Shown: positions 1 to 6,733 of the stretch, piece by piece | How positions within the stretch are numbered: position 1 is the first letter of the stretch | Layout: each line of letters opens with the position of its first letter | Source of the DNA: JBEKDJ01 sp050014415 | GTDB lineage: Bacteria; Desulfobacterota; BSN033; UBA1163 | Reading direction: 5' to 3' | Assembly (NCBI GenBank): GCA_050014415.1 | Contig: JBEKDJ010000124.1 | Location: 1 to 12,661 of the forward strand | Length of the DNA: 12,661 bases | Translations under genes and position numbers: made by a program | Notes under the pieces: generated by a model | Database searches by the model: none | What the model was told of the DNA's origin: nothing | The model's input: only the letters and a program-made list of their open reading frames with translations

Positions 1-82
1 GTATCTTTCGTCATGCCGGACTTGATCCGGCATCCAGTCGGTTTCTTCTCTGGATTCCGGCTTTCGCCGGAATGACGGATAC
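1..82. repeat. Palindromic dispersed repeat (REP/MITE-like), two hairpins
   Basis: Two perfect 8-bp stems lie side by side: ATGCCGGA (13-20) with TCCGGCAT (26-33), and ATTCCGGC (54-61) with GCCGGAAT (66-73). The outer ends GTATC (1-5) and GATAC (78-82) are also complementary, and CGTCAT near the left end mirrors ATGACG near the right. From general knowledge, elements of this form (CGTCATGCCGG to CCGGAATGACG) are scattered in many copies through proteobacterial genomes. Here it sits inside the open frame of the minus-strand esterase gene and is read as a 27-residue tail. The left boundary coincides with the window edge, so the repeat may be longer. Confidence 0.8.
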
Positions 83-1461
83 GCGGCAAGCCGCGGGGTA
101 TTGGACCCGAAGTGAATAATCATCTTCTGGATTTCGTGTCTTAAGATCAAGCTATCAAGAGCCGATCTTATCCACGAATTGGTCATGCCTGTGATAGACA
201 TGTTATAGCCTCCCAGGAGATAAAGGACTGGGTAGTAGTTGCTCTTGCTTCTCTTATATCCTGGAGGAAGGTAGATGCCATAACTCATCCTCCTATTGAG
301 AGAAGGGCTGTGAAAAGATGTCACGGCCATCTTACTGGGATACTTATGCAACTCATAAGGGTCGGTCCCATATTTCCCATCCGGGAAATGATCGGAGACG
401 AAACTGAAGAGGGTCGCAAAGCGGTCGGCCACCAGAATGGCCCCTTTCACTCCCTGTTCGACTTTTTCAAAGTTCAGGTCGATATTCTCCTTGTTGAATC
501 CTACGTGCCCTCCCTCGTATCTCACATAAGCCCGCTTTTGGTAAAAGTGAGAGATTTGGGGAAAGTCCTTTGGAAACCCGTCTTCAATTTCAACTTCGAG
601 ACCCCGGCCTTGCAGCGTCTGAACGAAATTCTCGGCGTGGATGTTGAATTCAAATTCATCCTCCGTCCCCGCATCAAGATAGAGATTCAAATCTTGGAGA
701 GTCTCCAAAGGCATATTTTTGACGTGCGTGATCGGGTCCTGGGCCATATAGTTTTCTCGATGAGGATTGAAGGTAAACCCCCCATCGCCCTCGCCATGGT
801 CTCCTGTCGCAGCGACACCGTCCAGTCCGACATCCGAATAGGTCTCTCCTGGATCAAACATTCCGTTTCCATTTGTGTCTGAAAAAGGCTCGTGAAACTG
901 TCTGAGGATGGGCTCTCCTGCATCCCTCTTTCCATTTCCATTCTGATCTAAGGCTAACAAGACCTCAATCCAGTTGCCGGGCACCGGATCTCCATAGGTG
1001 ATAACAGGAAGAATGCCATCCGGATTATATTCTCCATCCATAAAATTGAGAAGTGTTGTGTGGACTCTGGCATTCTCACTGGTGATTCCGGGAGGAAAGT
1101 ACGTCGAAATCGGGTTATAATAAACGGGATTCCCAAAACTGATGGCGAGATCTTGCAGCATCTCGATTCGAGTCTCACGATCGGGATAGGAAGGCATATG
1201 ATCGTAATTCCCGAGCATGTCCACCTCGATATATTTGAGAAAATACCCCATATCCAAAGGGCCTCCCAAACAAACTATGGTGTTAAAATCATCAGGATGA
1301 CTCAATCCGATATTCATGGCCCCATAACCACCCATGGAAACCCCTGTGATCGCCCTGAATTGAGGACTGGCCTTTCCTATCCCCGCGATTACTCGCTCGG
1401 TTTTGAGTGGAAGACAAAAGAGACCGACTGCGATGACAAGGATCAGAATAGTTTTTTTCAT
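1..1461 (-). CDS. Secreted esterase-D-like alpha/beta hydrolase with permuted segment order (partial, no stop in window)
   Basis: An uninterrupted minus-strand frame of 487 codons starts at ATG 1461, after an AGGAG-like site. Residues 1-27 form a signal peptide (MKKTILILVIAVGLFC, ending near VIAG). The nucleophile elbow GVSMGGYGA follows at once (Ser42), then IGLSHPDDF. The likely acid is in GTEDEF (Asp268) and the histidine in EGGHVGF (His319), so a full Ser-Asp-His set is visible. Two calcium-loop-like DxNGNGxxDxGE motifs lie at 172-183 and 195-206. The segment that normally begins this family (SYGIYLPPGYK, then YYPVLYLLGGY) appears only at about 393-425. The frame then runs into the palindromic repeat (from about residue 461). 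The order suggests a circular permutation, or a tandem pair joined by deletion and truncated by the repeat. Hydrolase family membership is clear; substrate and activity are unknown. Confidence 0.8.
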   Translation of the reverse strand, partial: MKKTILILVIAVGLFCLPLKTERVIAGIGKASPQFRAITGVSMGGYGAMNIGLSHPDDFNTIVCLGGPLDMGYFLKYIEVDMLGNYDHMPSYPDRETRIEMLQDLAISFGNPVYYNPISTYFPPGITSENARVHTTLLNFMDGEYNPDGILPVITYGDPVPGNWIEVLLALDQNGNGKRDAGEPILRQFHEPFSDTNGNGMFDPGETYSDVGLDGVAATGDHGEGDGGFTFNPHRENYMAQDPITHVKNMPLETLQDLNLYLDAGTEDEFEFNIHAENFVQTLQGRGLEVEIEDGFPKDFPQISHFYQKRAYVRYEGGHVGFNKENIDLNFEKVEQGVKGAILVADRFATLFSFVSDHFPDGKYGTDPYELHKYPSKMAVTSFHSPSLNRRMSYGIYLPPGYKRSKSNYYPVLYLLGGYNMSITGMTNSWIRSALDSLILRHEIQKMIIHFGSNTPRLAAYPSFRRKPESREETDWMPDQVRHDERY

Positions 1462-1478
1462 CCTCTGCTCCTGTGTTG

Positions 1479-1493
1479 TTAGATTCAATCTAA
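1479..1493. promoter_or_regulatory. 15-base palindrome, possible operator
   Basis: TTAGATT (1479-1485) and AATCTAA (1487-1493) are perfect inverted 7-bp arms around one central base. The palindrome lies next to the proposed -10 box of the minus-strand esterase and covers its expected transcription start, where a repressor would act. No regulator gene is visible in the window, so function is inferred from position only. Confidence 0.35.
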
Positions 1494-1523
1494 AGTTTAT
1501 CCGTAAATGAGTCCGGAAGTCAA
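1494..1523 (-). promoter_or_regulatory. Candidate sigma70-like promoter of the esterase gene
   Basis: On the minus strand TTGACT (1523-1518) is followed after 18 bases by TAAACT (1499-1494), five and four matches to the -35 and -10 consensus. Transcription would begin near 1487, about 25 bases before the ATG at 1461. The match is moderate and untested. Confidence 0.4.
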
Positions 1524-1939
1524 TGTGCAAACAAGGCTTCTGTGTATCCCCTCAGAAGCTGTGAAAAAATTAAAAATAAAGGAAAAACGTCCCAATCCCA
1601 CAAGGGTGGGTCGTTTGGAAAACTTTAGAGCGAAACCTTATGAAGAGAAACCATAATGTAAACCCCGTTAGAAGAGCTTCGTCCTTCTAACGGGGTAAAT
1701 TTACAAGAATTACGCAGGCTTACTAACAGAATCGATTGCCCTAATTAAGAGCTCGCAATTCTAAAGTTTGGAAAGCGACCTACCCTTATGGGGCCTAAGA
1801 AACATGGAGACCAATTTTTTCACAGCTTCTCAGTTATTATGGGTGGTATCGATTAAGGAGACCTTGCCCGGACAGGGAGGACTACGGTTCTGTGTTTCAG
1901 GCATTGGACCATCGATTCCAGATAGAGTAGATTATACCT
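1524..1939. other. Intergenic stretch with three hairpins, no convincing gene
   Basis: This gap separates the divergent esterase and polyferredoxin genes. It holds a 7-bp hairpin (1536-1542 with 1553-1559), an AAACGTCCCA/TGGGTCGTTT hairpin with one mismatch (1585-1594 with 1607-1616), and a strong 13-bp perfect hairpin (1662-1696). From 1700 to 1939 no coding or RNA signal was found. A 62-codon TTG-start frame at 1768-1956 has no ribosome binding site or recognisable product. The hairpins could belong to a small untranslated RNA, but no clear promoter for one was seen. Confidence 0.5.
1662..1696. terminator. Strong 13-bp perfect hairpin, orphan terminator-like
   Basis: ACCCCGTTAGAAG (1662-1674) pairs perfectly with CTTCTAACGGGGT (1684-1696) around a 9-base loop. 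The bases after it on either strand (AAATTTAC on plus, TTACATTATG on minus) are AT-rich but not a clean T-run. Both flanking genes point away from it, so no known transcript ends here. It may end a small RNA or act as a processing or insulating structure. Confidence 0.4.
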
Positions 1940-2950
1940 ATGACGAAAAGAAGTGAAAAGACTCAGATCAGGGAGTTGCGGGTGCCTTTTATTCTGTTGA
2001 TTGCATTTGGAGCCATTGCCATTTTTTTCTGGCAGGTGAAGGGAAATATCTTTTTTCTCTTCAACTTCGGCTACATCGGCCTAGCAATCTTTGTTGGCCT
2101 GGGGCTTTATGCCATCCTGCCACGTGCCCAGAAGCCTGTCGGTCGGAAATTGACCCAGATTCTGGTCGGTGTCTATATGCTGGGGTTTCTCGGCTTCGTC
2201 GTCAAGGAGAACATGCAGCTGGAGGGCTTTTTCTTCTACCTGGCGGCGGGTATCTTCGGAGGCTCCGTCATTCATTATCTCGTCGCGAAGATCTTCGGCC
2301 CTGTCATCTTCGGCAGGGGATTTTGCGGCTGGGCTTGCTGGACTGCGGCGATTCTGGATTTTCTTCCATATAAAAAAAACAAAGAGGGCCGGGTGTCAGC
2401 CCGCTGGGAGTGGCTGCGGGTCCTCCATTTTGCAATAAGCCTGGGGTTAGTCCTCACCATAATCTATTGGGTCGGATACGAAACAGAACGAAAGCCTTTA
2501 CAGGAGTTGTACTGGCTGATGGGAGGGAATGCTTTCTATTATACGTCGGCCCTGGTCCTTGCGTTTGCGCTCAAGGACAACCGGGCCTTCTGCAAATACC
2601 TTTGTCCCATCACCACGTTCTTAAATGTGACCAGCCGGTTCGCCATGATAAAGATATCGGGTGACGTATCCAAGTGCTATAACTGCGGCGCGTGCTCCAG
2701 GGCCTGTCCGATGGATATTGACATCCCCCGATACATCCTCAACGGAGAGCGGGTCCTTTCCACCGAATGTATATTCTGTAATACTTGTATCTCCACCTGC
2801 CCCGAGAAAACCCTGACATCATCCTTCCGCTTCGATATGGGTGGCAAGGAGCATATCCTGCGCAAGAATAATAGGGACACACCATTCTTAACCCACCCGT
2901 TGCAGAAATCAGCCCGGGCAGACCGCTCTCTGTTAAAGGGGGAAAATTGA
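1940..2950 (+). CDS. Membrane polyferredoxin, NapH/CcoG-like 4Fe-4S protein
   Basis: This 336-residue protein has about six hydrophobic segments (roughly 15-31, 36-60, 71-88, 94-116, 159-180 and 195-211). A cytoplasmic iron-sulfur part follows. CYNCGACSRACP (Cys246, 249, 252, 256) and CIFCNTCISTCP (Cys277, 280, 283, 287) are two standard [4Fe-4S] ligand sets. Two further cysteine pairs near the membrane, GFCGWACW (Cys129, Cys133) and FCKYLCP (Cys218, Cys222), are the marks of the NapH/NosR/CcoG group, which moves electrons between the quinone pool or membrane and partner proteins. The first pair ends in W instead of the usual P. No partner oxidoreductase is adjacent, so its pathway is unknown. 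The ATG at 1940 has only a weak upstream purine stretch. The last 20 or so residues are hydrophilic and look unrelated to the domain. Confidence 0.85.
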   Translation: MTKRSEKTQIRELRVPFILLIAFGAIAIFFWQVKGNIFFLFNFGYIGLAIFVGLGLYAILPRAQKPVGRKLTQILVGVYMLGFLGFVVKENMQLEGFFFYLAAGIFGGSVIHYLVAKIFGPVIFGRGFCGWACWTAAILDFLPYKKNKEGRVSARWEWLRVLHFAISLGLVLTIIYWVGYETERKPLQELYWLMGGNAFYYTSALVLAFALKDNRAFCKYLCPITTFLNVTSRFAMIKISGDVSKCYNCGACSRACPMDIDIPRYILNGERVLSTECIFCNTCISTCPEKTLTSSFRFDMGGKEHILRKNNRDTPFLTHPLQKSARADRSLLKGEN

Positions 2951-3262
2951 TTTTCACCTCCCTTTTGCAAAGGAAGGCGGAGAGGGATTTGGGGGCCATT
3001 CCATTCACCTTCTTATTTACGTAACAGCCCACTAAGAAACAGGAAGCGGCAGGTGACACAGATGGCGAGTTGCAATGTTTGATCAAAAAGAAAATTCTCA
3101 ATAGATTAGGGGACATCTTGCCGACGTTGCGGCAACAAACCTTCCATCTGGGAGGTTATTTCCCGGAACCGCACTGTTAAGTTGAATTCTTTCAAATTAA
3201 TGTGCTGAAATATCAGAAGAAATTCGGGCTTGTCTCCACATTACGTAAACTGTTTTTTCTCC
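2951..3262. other. Intergenic stretch between polyferredoxin gene and liv operon
   Basis: No gene is supported here. Just after the stop codon, CCTCCCTTT (2957-2965) and AAAGGAAGG (2969-2977) form a hairpin with one mismatch. With the following GGAGAGGGATTTGGGGG it resembles a repeat family common in related genomes, though copy number cannot be seen here. TTGCCG (3118-3123) pairs with CGGCAA (3130-3135). The palindrome TTACGTAA occurs twice, at 3017-3024 and 3241-3248, the second 14 bases upstream of the candidate liv -35 box. Confidence 0.5.
3138..3162 (+). terminator. Possible terminator downstream of the polyferredoxin gene
   Basis: AACCTTCC (3138-3145) pairs with GGGAGGTT (3150-3157), with one T-G wobble, around a 4-base loop and is followed by ATTTC. 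The stem is GC-rich enough, but the T-run is short and the site lies almost 190 bases after the stop codon, so this is tentative. Confidence 0.3.
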
Positions 3263-3291
3263 TTGACAAAAAAATCGAGTTCTGTTAATTA
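3263..3291 (+). promoter_or_regulatory. Candidate promoter of the liv/acyl-CoA ligase operon
   Basis: A perfect -35 box TTGACA (3263-3268) is followed after 17 bases by TAATTA (3286-3291), with a TG one base before the hexamer (3283-3284) as in extended -10 promoters. The -10 itself is poor. It is the only good -35 in the gap. Transcription would start near 3298. Confidence 0.45.
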
Positions 3292-3297
3292 GGTTAA

Positions 3298-3471
3298 AAA
3301 TTTTGGGACTCGGTTTCTCATCTGATCCATTCATTCCTCATCTTCATAAAGGATCTAGGATGCCTGAGACAGAGGTGGGGGAATCGTCACACTCCCAATT
3401 ATATGGACCTTCCAAACCATCAGCCCCTCTAAGGGAGACGACTCAGCTAAGCAAAAAGGGAGATCTTGAAA
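3298..3471 (+). other. Predicted long 5' leader of livG
   Basis: If the promoter call is right, about 170 untranslated bases precede livG. No known riboswitch or T-box was recognised. A frame at 3303-3488 has no family resemblance and is not called as a gene. The leader ends in AGGGAG (3457-3462), which is 9 bases before ATG 3472 and only 3 before the in-frame TTG at 3466, so it favours the ATG. Confidence 0.3.
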
Positions 3472-4281
3472 ATGACGGTCACCAATGAGGTGCTGCTGAA
3501 GGTCGAAAAAATCAATATGGCCTTCGGAGGTGTCCAAGCCCTGCTCAACCTGAGCTTCGAGATCAAAAAAGGCGAGATCTTCTCTGTCATTGGTCCCAAC
3601 GGCGCGGGGAAAACGGTTCTGTTGAACTGCATCAATGGTTTGTACCATCCCCAAAAAGGCAGAATCTTTTTTGAAGGAGCAGAGATCACCAAGTTGAAGT
3701 CCTACCAGCGAGCGAGACTGGGAATCTCTCGGACGTTCCAGAAGATCGAGCTCTTCAAGGGGACCACGGTGCTCGACAATATCCGACTCGGTCGCCATAT
3801 CCATCTCAAGACAGGATTGATCAGCGGCTCCGTCTACCTTGGAAAAACAGCCCGAGAGGAAATCGAACACCGGGACTTTATTGAGAGAGAAATCATTAAT
3901 CTCCTCGAGATCGAACATATACGGGACCAGATCGTAGGGAGGCTTCCCTACGGACTCCAAAAACGAGTCGAACTCGCAAGGGCATTGGCTCTCAATCCAA
4001 AGATCATCCTTCTGGATGAACCCCTGGCGGGTCTGAATTTGGAGGAAGTGGAGGACATGGCCCGATTTATCTTGGACATCAACGAAGAAGAGCGCTGGCA
4101 AACGACCTGCATCCTCGTGGAGCACGATATGGGAGTGGTCATGGATATCTCACATCGGGTGATGGCGCTTAACTTCGGCAGAAAGATTGCAGAAGGTCTT
4201 CCCCCCGAGGTGCAGGATAATCCCCATGTGATCAAGGCCTATCTGGGTGAGGCAGAGGATCTCTATGTCACGCGCCGCTAA
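3472..4281 (+). CDS. livG: Branched-chain-type ABC transporter ATP-binding protein LivG
   Basis: This 269-residue protein is one of the two ATPases of a HAAT (branched-chain amino acid or organic acid) ABC importer. It shows Walker A GPNGAGKT (41-48), Q-loop Gln90 in SRTFQK, the signature region LPYGLQKRVELARAL (158-172), Walker B IILLDEP (178-184) and H-loop His218 in LVEHDMGVV. The signature begins LPYG rather than LSGG, with Tyr replacing the first Gly; LSYG-type forms are common in LivG. The C-terminal NPHVIKAYLGE is typical of LivG. ATG 3472 is preferred over TTG 3466 because AGGGAG lies at the proper distance. It is the first gene of the operon and overlaps the next by 17 bases, suggesting translational coupling. 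Substrate specificity cannot be read from an ATPase. Confidence 0.93.
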   Translation: MTVTNEVLLKVEKINMAFGGVQALLNLSFEIKKGEIFSVIGPNGAGKTVLLNCINGLYHPQKGRIFFEGAEITKLKSYQRARLGISRTFQKIELFKGTTVLDNIRLGRHIHLKTGLISGSVYLGKTAREEIEHRDFIEREIINLLEIEHIRDQIVGRLPYGLQKRVELARALALNPKIILLDEPLAGLNLEEVEDMARFILDINEEERWQTTCILVEHDMGVVMDISHRVMALNFGRKIAEGLPPEVQDNPHVIKAYLGEAEDLYVTRR

Positions 4282-6199
4282 ATGGAAAGAAATTGAGATC
4301 ACGAAGGATTTGACGATCCCCAAGCTCTTCCTGCAATCCGCAAAGAAATACTGGGACAAGAAAGTGGCCATGCGGGAAAAGGAGTTTGGAATCTGGGTCC
4401 CCATCACCTGGAAAGAGTATTATGAAAATGTGAAGCAGATTGCGTTGGGAATGGTCTCTTTGGGTCTGAAAAAAGAGGATAAGGTCGCCATGATTGGCGA
4501 CAACCGTCCTGAAGCCCTCTGGGCAGAAATGGCCGCGATGTGTATCGGCGGCGTAGGGATCTGGCTCTTTCAAGATTCCCTCATCGGTGAGGTTCAATAT
4601 ATCATCAATCACTCCGATGCCAAGCTCATGGTGGGTGAAGGCCAGGAAGAGGTTGACAAATGCCTCATGATCAAAAACAAATGCCCGAACCTGAAGACCA
4701 TGATCTGGGATGACCCCAAGGGGATGAGAGGTTACGATGACTCCATCCTCATCAGTATGAAAGAGGTCATGAAGATTGGAAAACAGCTGGATGAGCAAGA
4801 GCCAGCGCTTTTTGAGGATATGATTATGAAGGGAGAAGGAGACGATATCTGTCTCCTCTTCTATACGTCCGGAACCACGGCGCTTCCCAAGGGAGCACTC
4901 CTCACTCATTACAACATGCTGACCATGGGGCTCAATCTGATGCGGGTCGACCCCTACTTTGAAACGGATGACTTTGTTTCACACCTTCCCTTTGCCTGGA
5001 TTGGAGAACAGATGATGTCGATCTCCTGCGGCATTCAGGCTGGGTTCACCCTCAATTTTCCGGAGGAGCCAGAGACCGCTCAGGACAATATTCGCGAAAT
5101 TGGCCCCCATGTGATGTTTGCTCCTCCTCGCGTTTATGAACAGATGGTGCGAAATGTGCAGGTTAAATACTTGGACGCCACCTGGTCAAAAAGAAAGGCC
5201 TACGAATGGGCGATGAAGATCGGCTACCATGTGGCGGAGTTGAAATTCTCAAAACACCCTGTCCCTTGGTACTGGAAAGCCCTCAATGGTCTGGCCTATC
5301 TCGCCGTCCATAAGAAGTTGAAAGACCACCTCGGCCTCTCCAGGATACGGTATACCTATACAGGAGGTGCCGCCATGGGACCAGACCATTTTCGCTTCTT
5401 CCATGCGATTGGAGTGAACCTGAAACAGATCTACGGCCAGACGGAGATTGCCGGCATCTCGGTGCTTCATCGAGACGACGACATCAAGTTCGATACAGTG
5501 GGCAAGCCCATCCCTGAGACAGAGGTGAGAATTACGGCGGAAGGAGAGATCATTTCAAAAAGCCCTTCGGTCTTCCTGGGATATTATAAGATGAGCGAGG
5601 AAACCGATAAGGCATTGCGGGATGGATGGCTCTATTCCGGAGACACCGGGTTTATCGATTCCGATGGCCATGTCGTCGTATTTGATCGCACCAAAGATGT
5701 GATGACCTTGGGCGACGGAACAAAGTTCGCTCCACAGTATTTGGAGACCAGGCTCAAATTCAGCCCGTATATTAAGGATGTTTGGGCGATCGGGGACCGC
5801 AAGCCTTATGTCACCAGCGTCATCTGCATTGATTACGGAGTCGTGGGTAAATGGGCAGAAGACCGGTACGTCGCCTATACCAGCTATCCGGAACTCTCCC
5901 AAATGCCTGAGGTCCGTACGTTGATTCAAAAGGAAATCATCAAGATGAACCATGATCTCCCCGTCACTGCGCGGATCAAGAAATTTGTCAACCTCTATAA
6001 GGAATTTGATGCGGACGATGACGAACTGACTCGAACTCGAAAACTGCGAAGAGCCTTCGTTGAAGATCGATATAGAGACATTGTGAATGGCTTATATGCC
6101 AATACCGATAACATTCATATGGACACCACGATCACCTATGAGGACGGAAGGGTGGTCCATATCAAAACAGATTTAAGGGTCATGGAAGTGGGGCAATAA
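4265..6199 (+). CDS. Long-chain-type acyl-CoA synthetase (AMP-forming)
   Basis: The 644-residue protein belongs to the ANL superfamily, which makes an acyl-AMP from a carboxylic acid and ATP and passes the acyl group to CoA. Visible motifs are the P-loop YTSGTTALPKG (200-210), YGQTE (390-394), YSGDTG (457-462, with Asp460), FDRTKD (473-478, with Arg475) and RTRKLRR near the C-terminus with the probable catalytic Lys593. Length and the pattern KFAPQYLETRLKFSPYI match the long-chain (FadD15/ACSL-like) branch; the exact chain or ring specificity is not readable. ATG 4265 is chosen because AGAGG (4254-4258) sits six bases upstream; an in-frame GTG at 4247 has no such site. It overlaps livG and lies inside the transporter operon, so it probably activates the imported acid. 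Confidence 0.92.
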   Translation: MSRAAKWKEIEITKDLTIPKLFLQSAKKYWDKKVAMREKEFGIWVPITWKEYYENVKQIALGMVSLGLKKEDKVAMIGDNRPEALWAEMAAMCIGGVGIWLFQDSLIGEVQYIINHSDAKLMVGEGQEEVDKCLMIKNKCPNLKTMIWDDPKGMRGYDDSILISMKEVMKIGKQLDEQEPALFEDMIMKGEGDDICLLFYTSGTTALPKGALLTHYNMLTMGLNLMRVDPYFETDDFVSHLPFAWIGEQMMSISCGIQAGFTLNFPEEPETAQDNIREIGPHVMFAPPRVYEQMVRNVQVKYLDATWSKRKAYEWAMKIGYHVAELKFSKHPVPWYWKALNGLAYLAVHKKLKDHLGLSRIRYTYTGGAAMGPDHFRFFHAIGVNLKQIYGQTEIAGISVLHRDDDIKFDTVGKPIPETEVRITAEGEIISKSPSVFLGYYKMSEETDKALRDGWLYSGDTGFIDSDGHVVVFDRTKDVMTLGDGTKFAPQYLETRLKFSPYIKDVWAIGDRKPYVTSVICIDYGVVGKWAEDRYVAYTSYPELSQMPEVRTLIQKEIIKMNHDLPVTARIKKFVNLYKEFDADDDELTRTRKLRRAFVEDRYRDIVNGLYANTDNIHMDTTITYEDGRVVHIKTDLRVMEVGQ

Positions 6200-6202
6200 A
6201 AA

Positions 6203-6246
6203 ATCAATGATCAATGGACAATTGCCAATTAGCAATTATCAATTGA
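6203..6246 (+). repeat. E1 left array, six CAATNNN heptads
   Basis: CAAT recurs exactly every 7 bases at 6205, 6212, 6219, 6226, 6233 and 6240, while the three bases between vary. The array ends one base before the start codon of the four-helix-bundle gene, leaving no ordinary Shine-Dalgarno site. The left array of E2 has the same number of heptads and the same distance to ATGAAC. Confidence 0.85.
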
Positions 6247-6247
6247 G

Positions 6248-6619
6248 ATGAACGGAAAAGGGGATCAGCTTTCAGAGCGTCTGCTTGATTTTGTTGTAAA
6301 GATCATAAAAATTGCTGATGCCCTGCCAAAGACAATTTCAGGTAGACATATCGGCGGACAATTGACACGCGCTGGGACATCCTGCGGTTCCAACTATGAG
6401 GAAGGCTGCGGTGCGGAATCGAGATCCGATTTTATCCATAAAATGAGTATCGTCCTAAAGGAGCTGAAGGAGAGCCGGTTTTGGCTCCGTTTGATTCGTC
6501 GGATTCAAATGCTCTCTCCGAAAGATATCCATCCAGTGATAGGTGAGTGCGAGGAGCTTTGTGCCATCATTGGAAAAAGCGTTAGTACGGCTAAAAAAAG
6601 AAAACACAATAACCAATGA
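6248..6619 (+). CDS. Four-helix-bundle protein, 23S rRNA intervening-sequence (S23) family
   Basis: This 123-residue protein is a typical full-length member of the family first seen in intervening sequences of 23S rRNA genes, and is related to the Avd accessory protein of diversity-generating retroelements. The signature block at 38-82 is clear: QLTRAGTSCGSNYEEG, then AESRSDFIHKMSIVLKE, then SRFWLRL. The N-terminal SERLLDFVVKIIKIADALPKT is the usual first helix, and the C-terminus is basic (AKKRKHNNQ). The molecular role of stand-alone members is not established; RNA or nucleic-acid binding is often proposed. The start abuts one heptad array with no clear ribosome binding site. The stop codon TGA (6617-6619) lies inside the first heptad of the next array. 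It is unrelated in function to its operon neighbours and best seen as cargo or effector of E1. Confidence 0.9.
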   Translation: MNGKGDQLSERLLDFVVKIIKIADALPKTISGRHIGGQLTRAGTSCGSNYEEGCGAESRSDFIHKMSIVLKELKESRFWLRLIRRIQMLSPKDIHPVIGECEELCAIIGKSVSTAKKRKHNNQ

Positions 6620-6655
6620 TCAATGTTCAATTGTCAACGCTCAATGGTCAATGCG
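6614..6655 (+). repeat. E1 second array, six CAATNNN heptads, overlapping the gene stop
   Basis: Heptads begin at 6614, 6621, 6628, 6635, 6642 and 6649; five read CAAT and one reads CAAC. They run in the same direction as the left array. The first heptad, CAATGAT, supplies the last glutamine codon and the TGA stop of the four-helix-bundle gene. Confidence 0.85.
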
Positions 6656-6733
6656 TACTAACAAGAAGAAAACAAATCTTCTTTTTGCTAATTGATAGGT
6701 ATTGTATTTAAGCACTGACCGTTGTTGGTAGGG

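Noticed and set aside
687..1178. Minus-strand frames of 84 and 74 codons
   Set aside because: They are in a different frame from the esterase and contain no recognisable motif.
310..1482. Plus-strand open frames of 190 and 140 codons
   Set aside because: They lie opposite the 487-codon minus-strand frame, which has a signal peptide, catalytic motifs and a ribosome binding site. They show no family resemblance.
1768..1956. 62-codon frame before the polyferredoxin gene
   Set aside because: TTG start, no ribosome binding site, no domain, and it overlaps the next gene.
3355..4125. 256-codon minus-strand frame opposite livG
   Set aside because: It is a mirror of livG codon use; livG has all ATPase motifs in order.
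3363..5527. 15-base identity CCTGAGACAGAGGTG at 3363-3377 and 5513-5527
   Set aside because: Single short match between the livG leader and the synthetase coding region, without flanking similarity; treated as chance.
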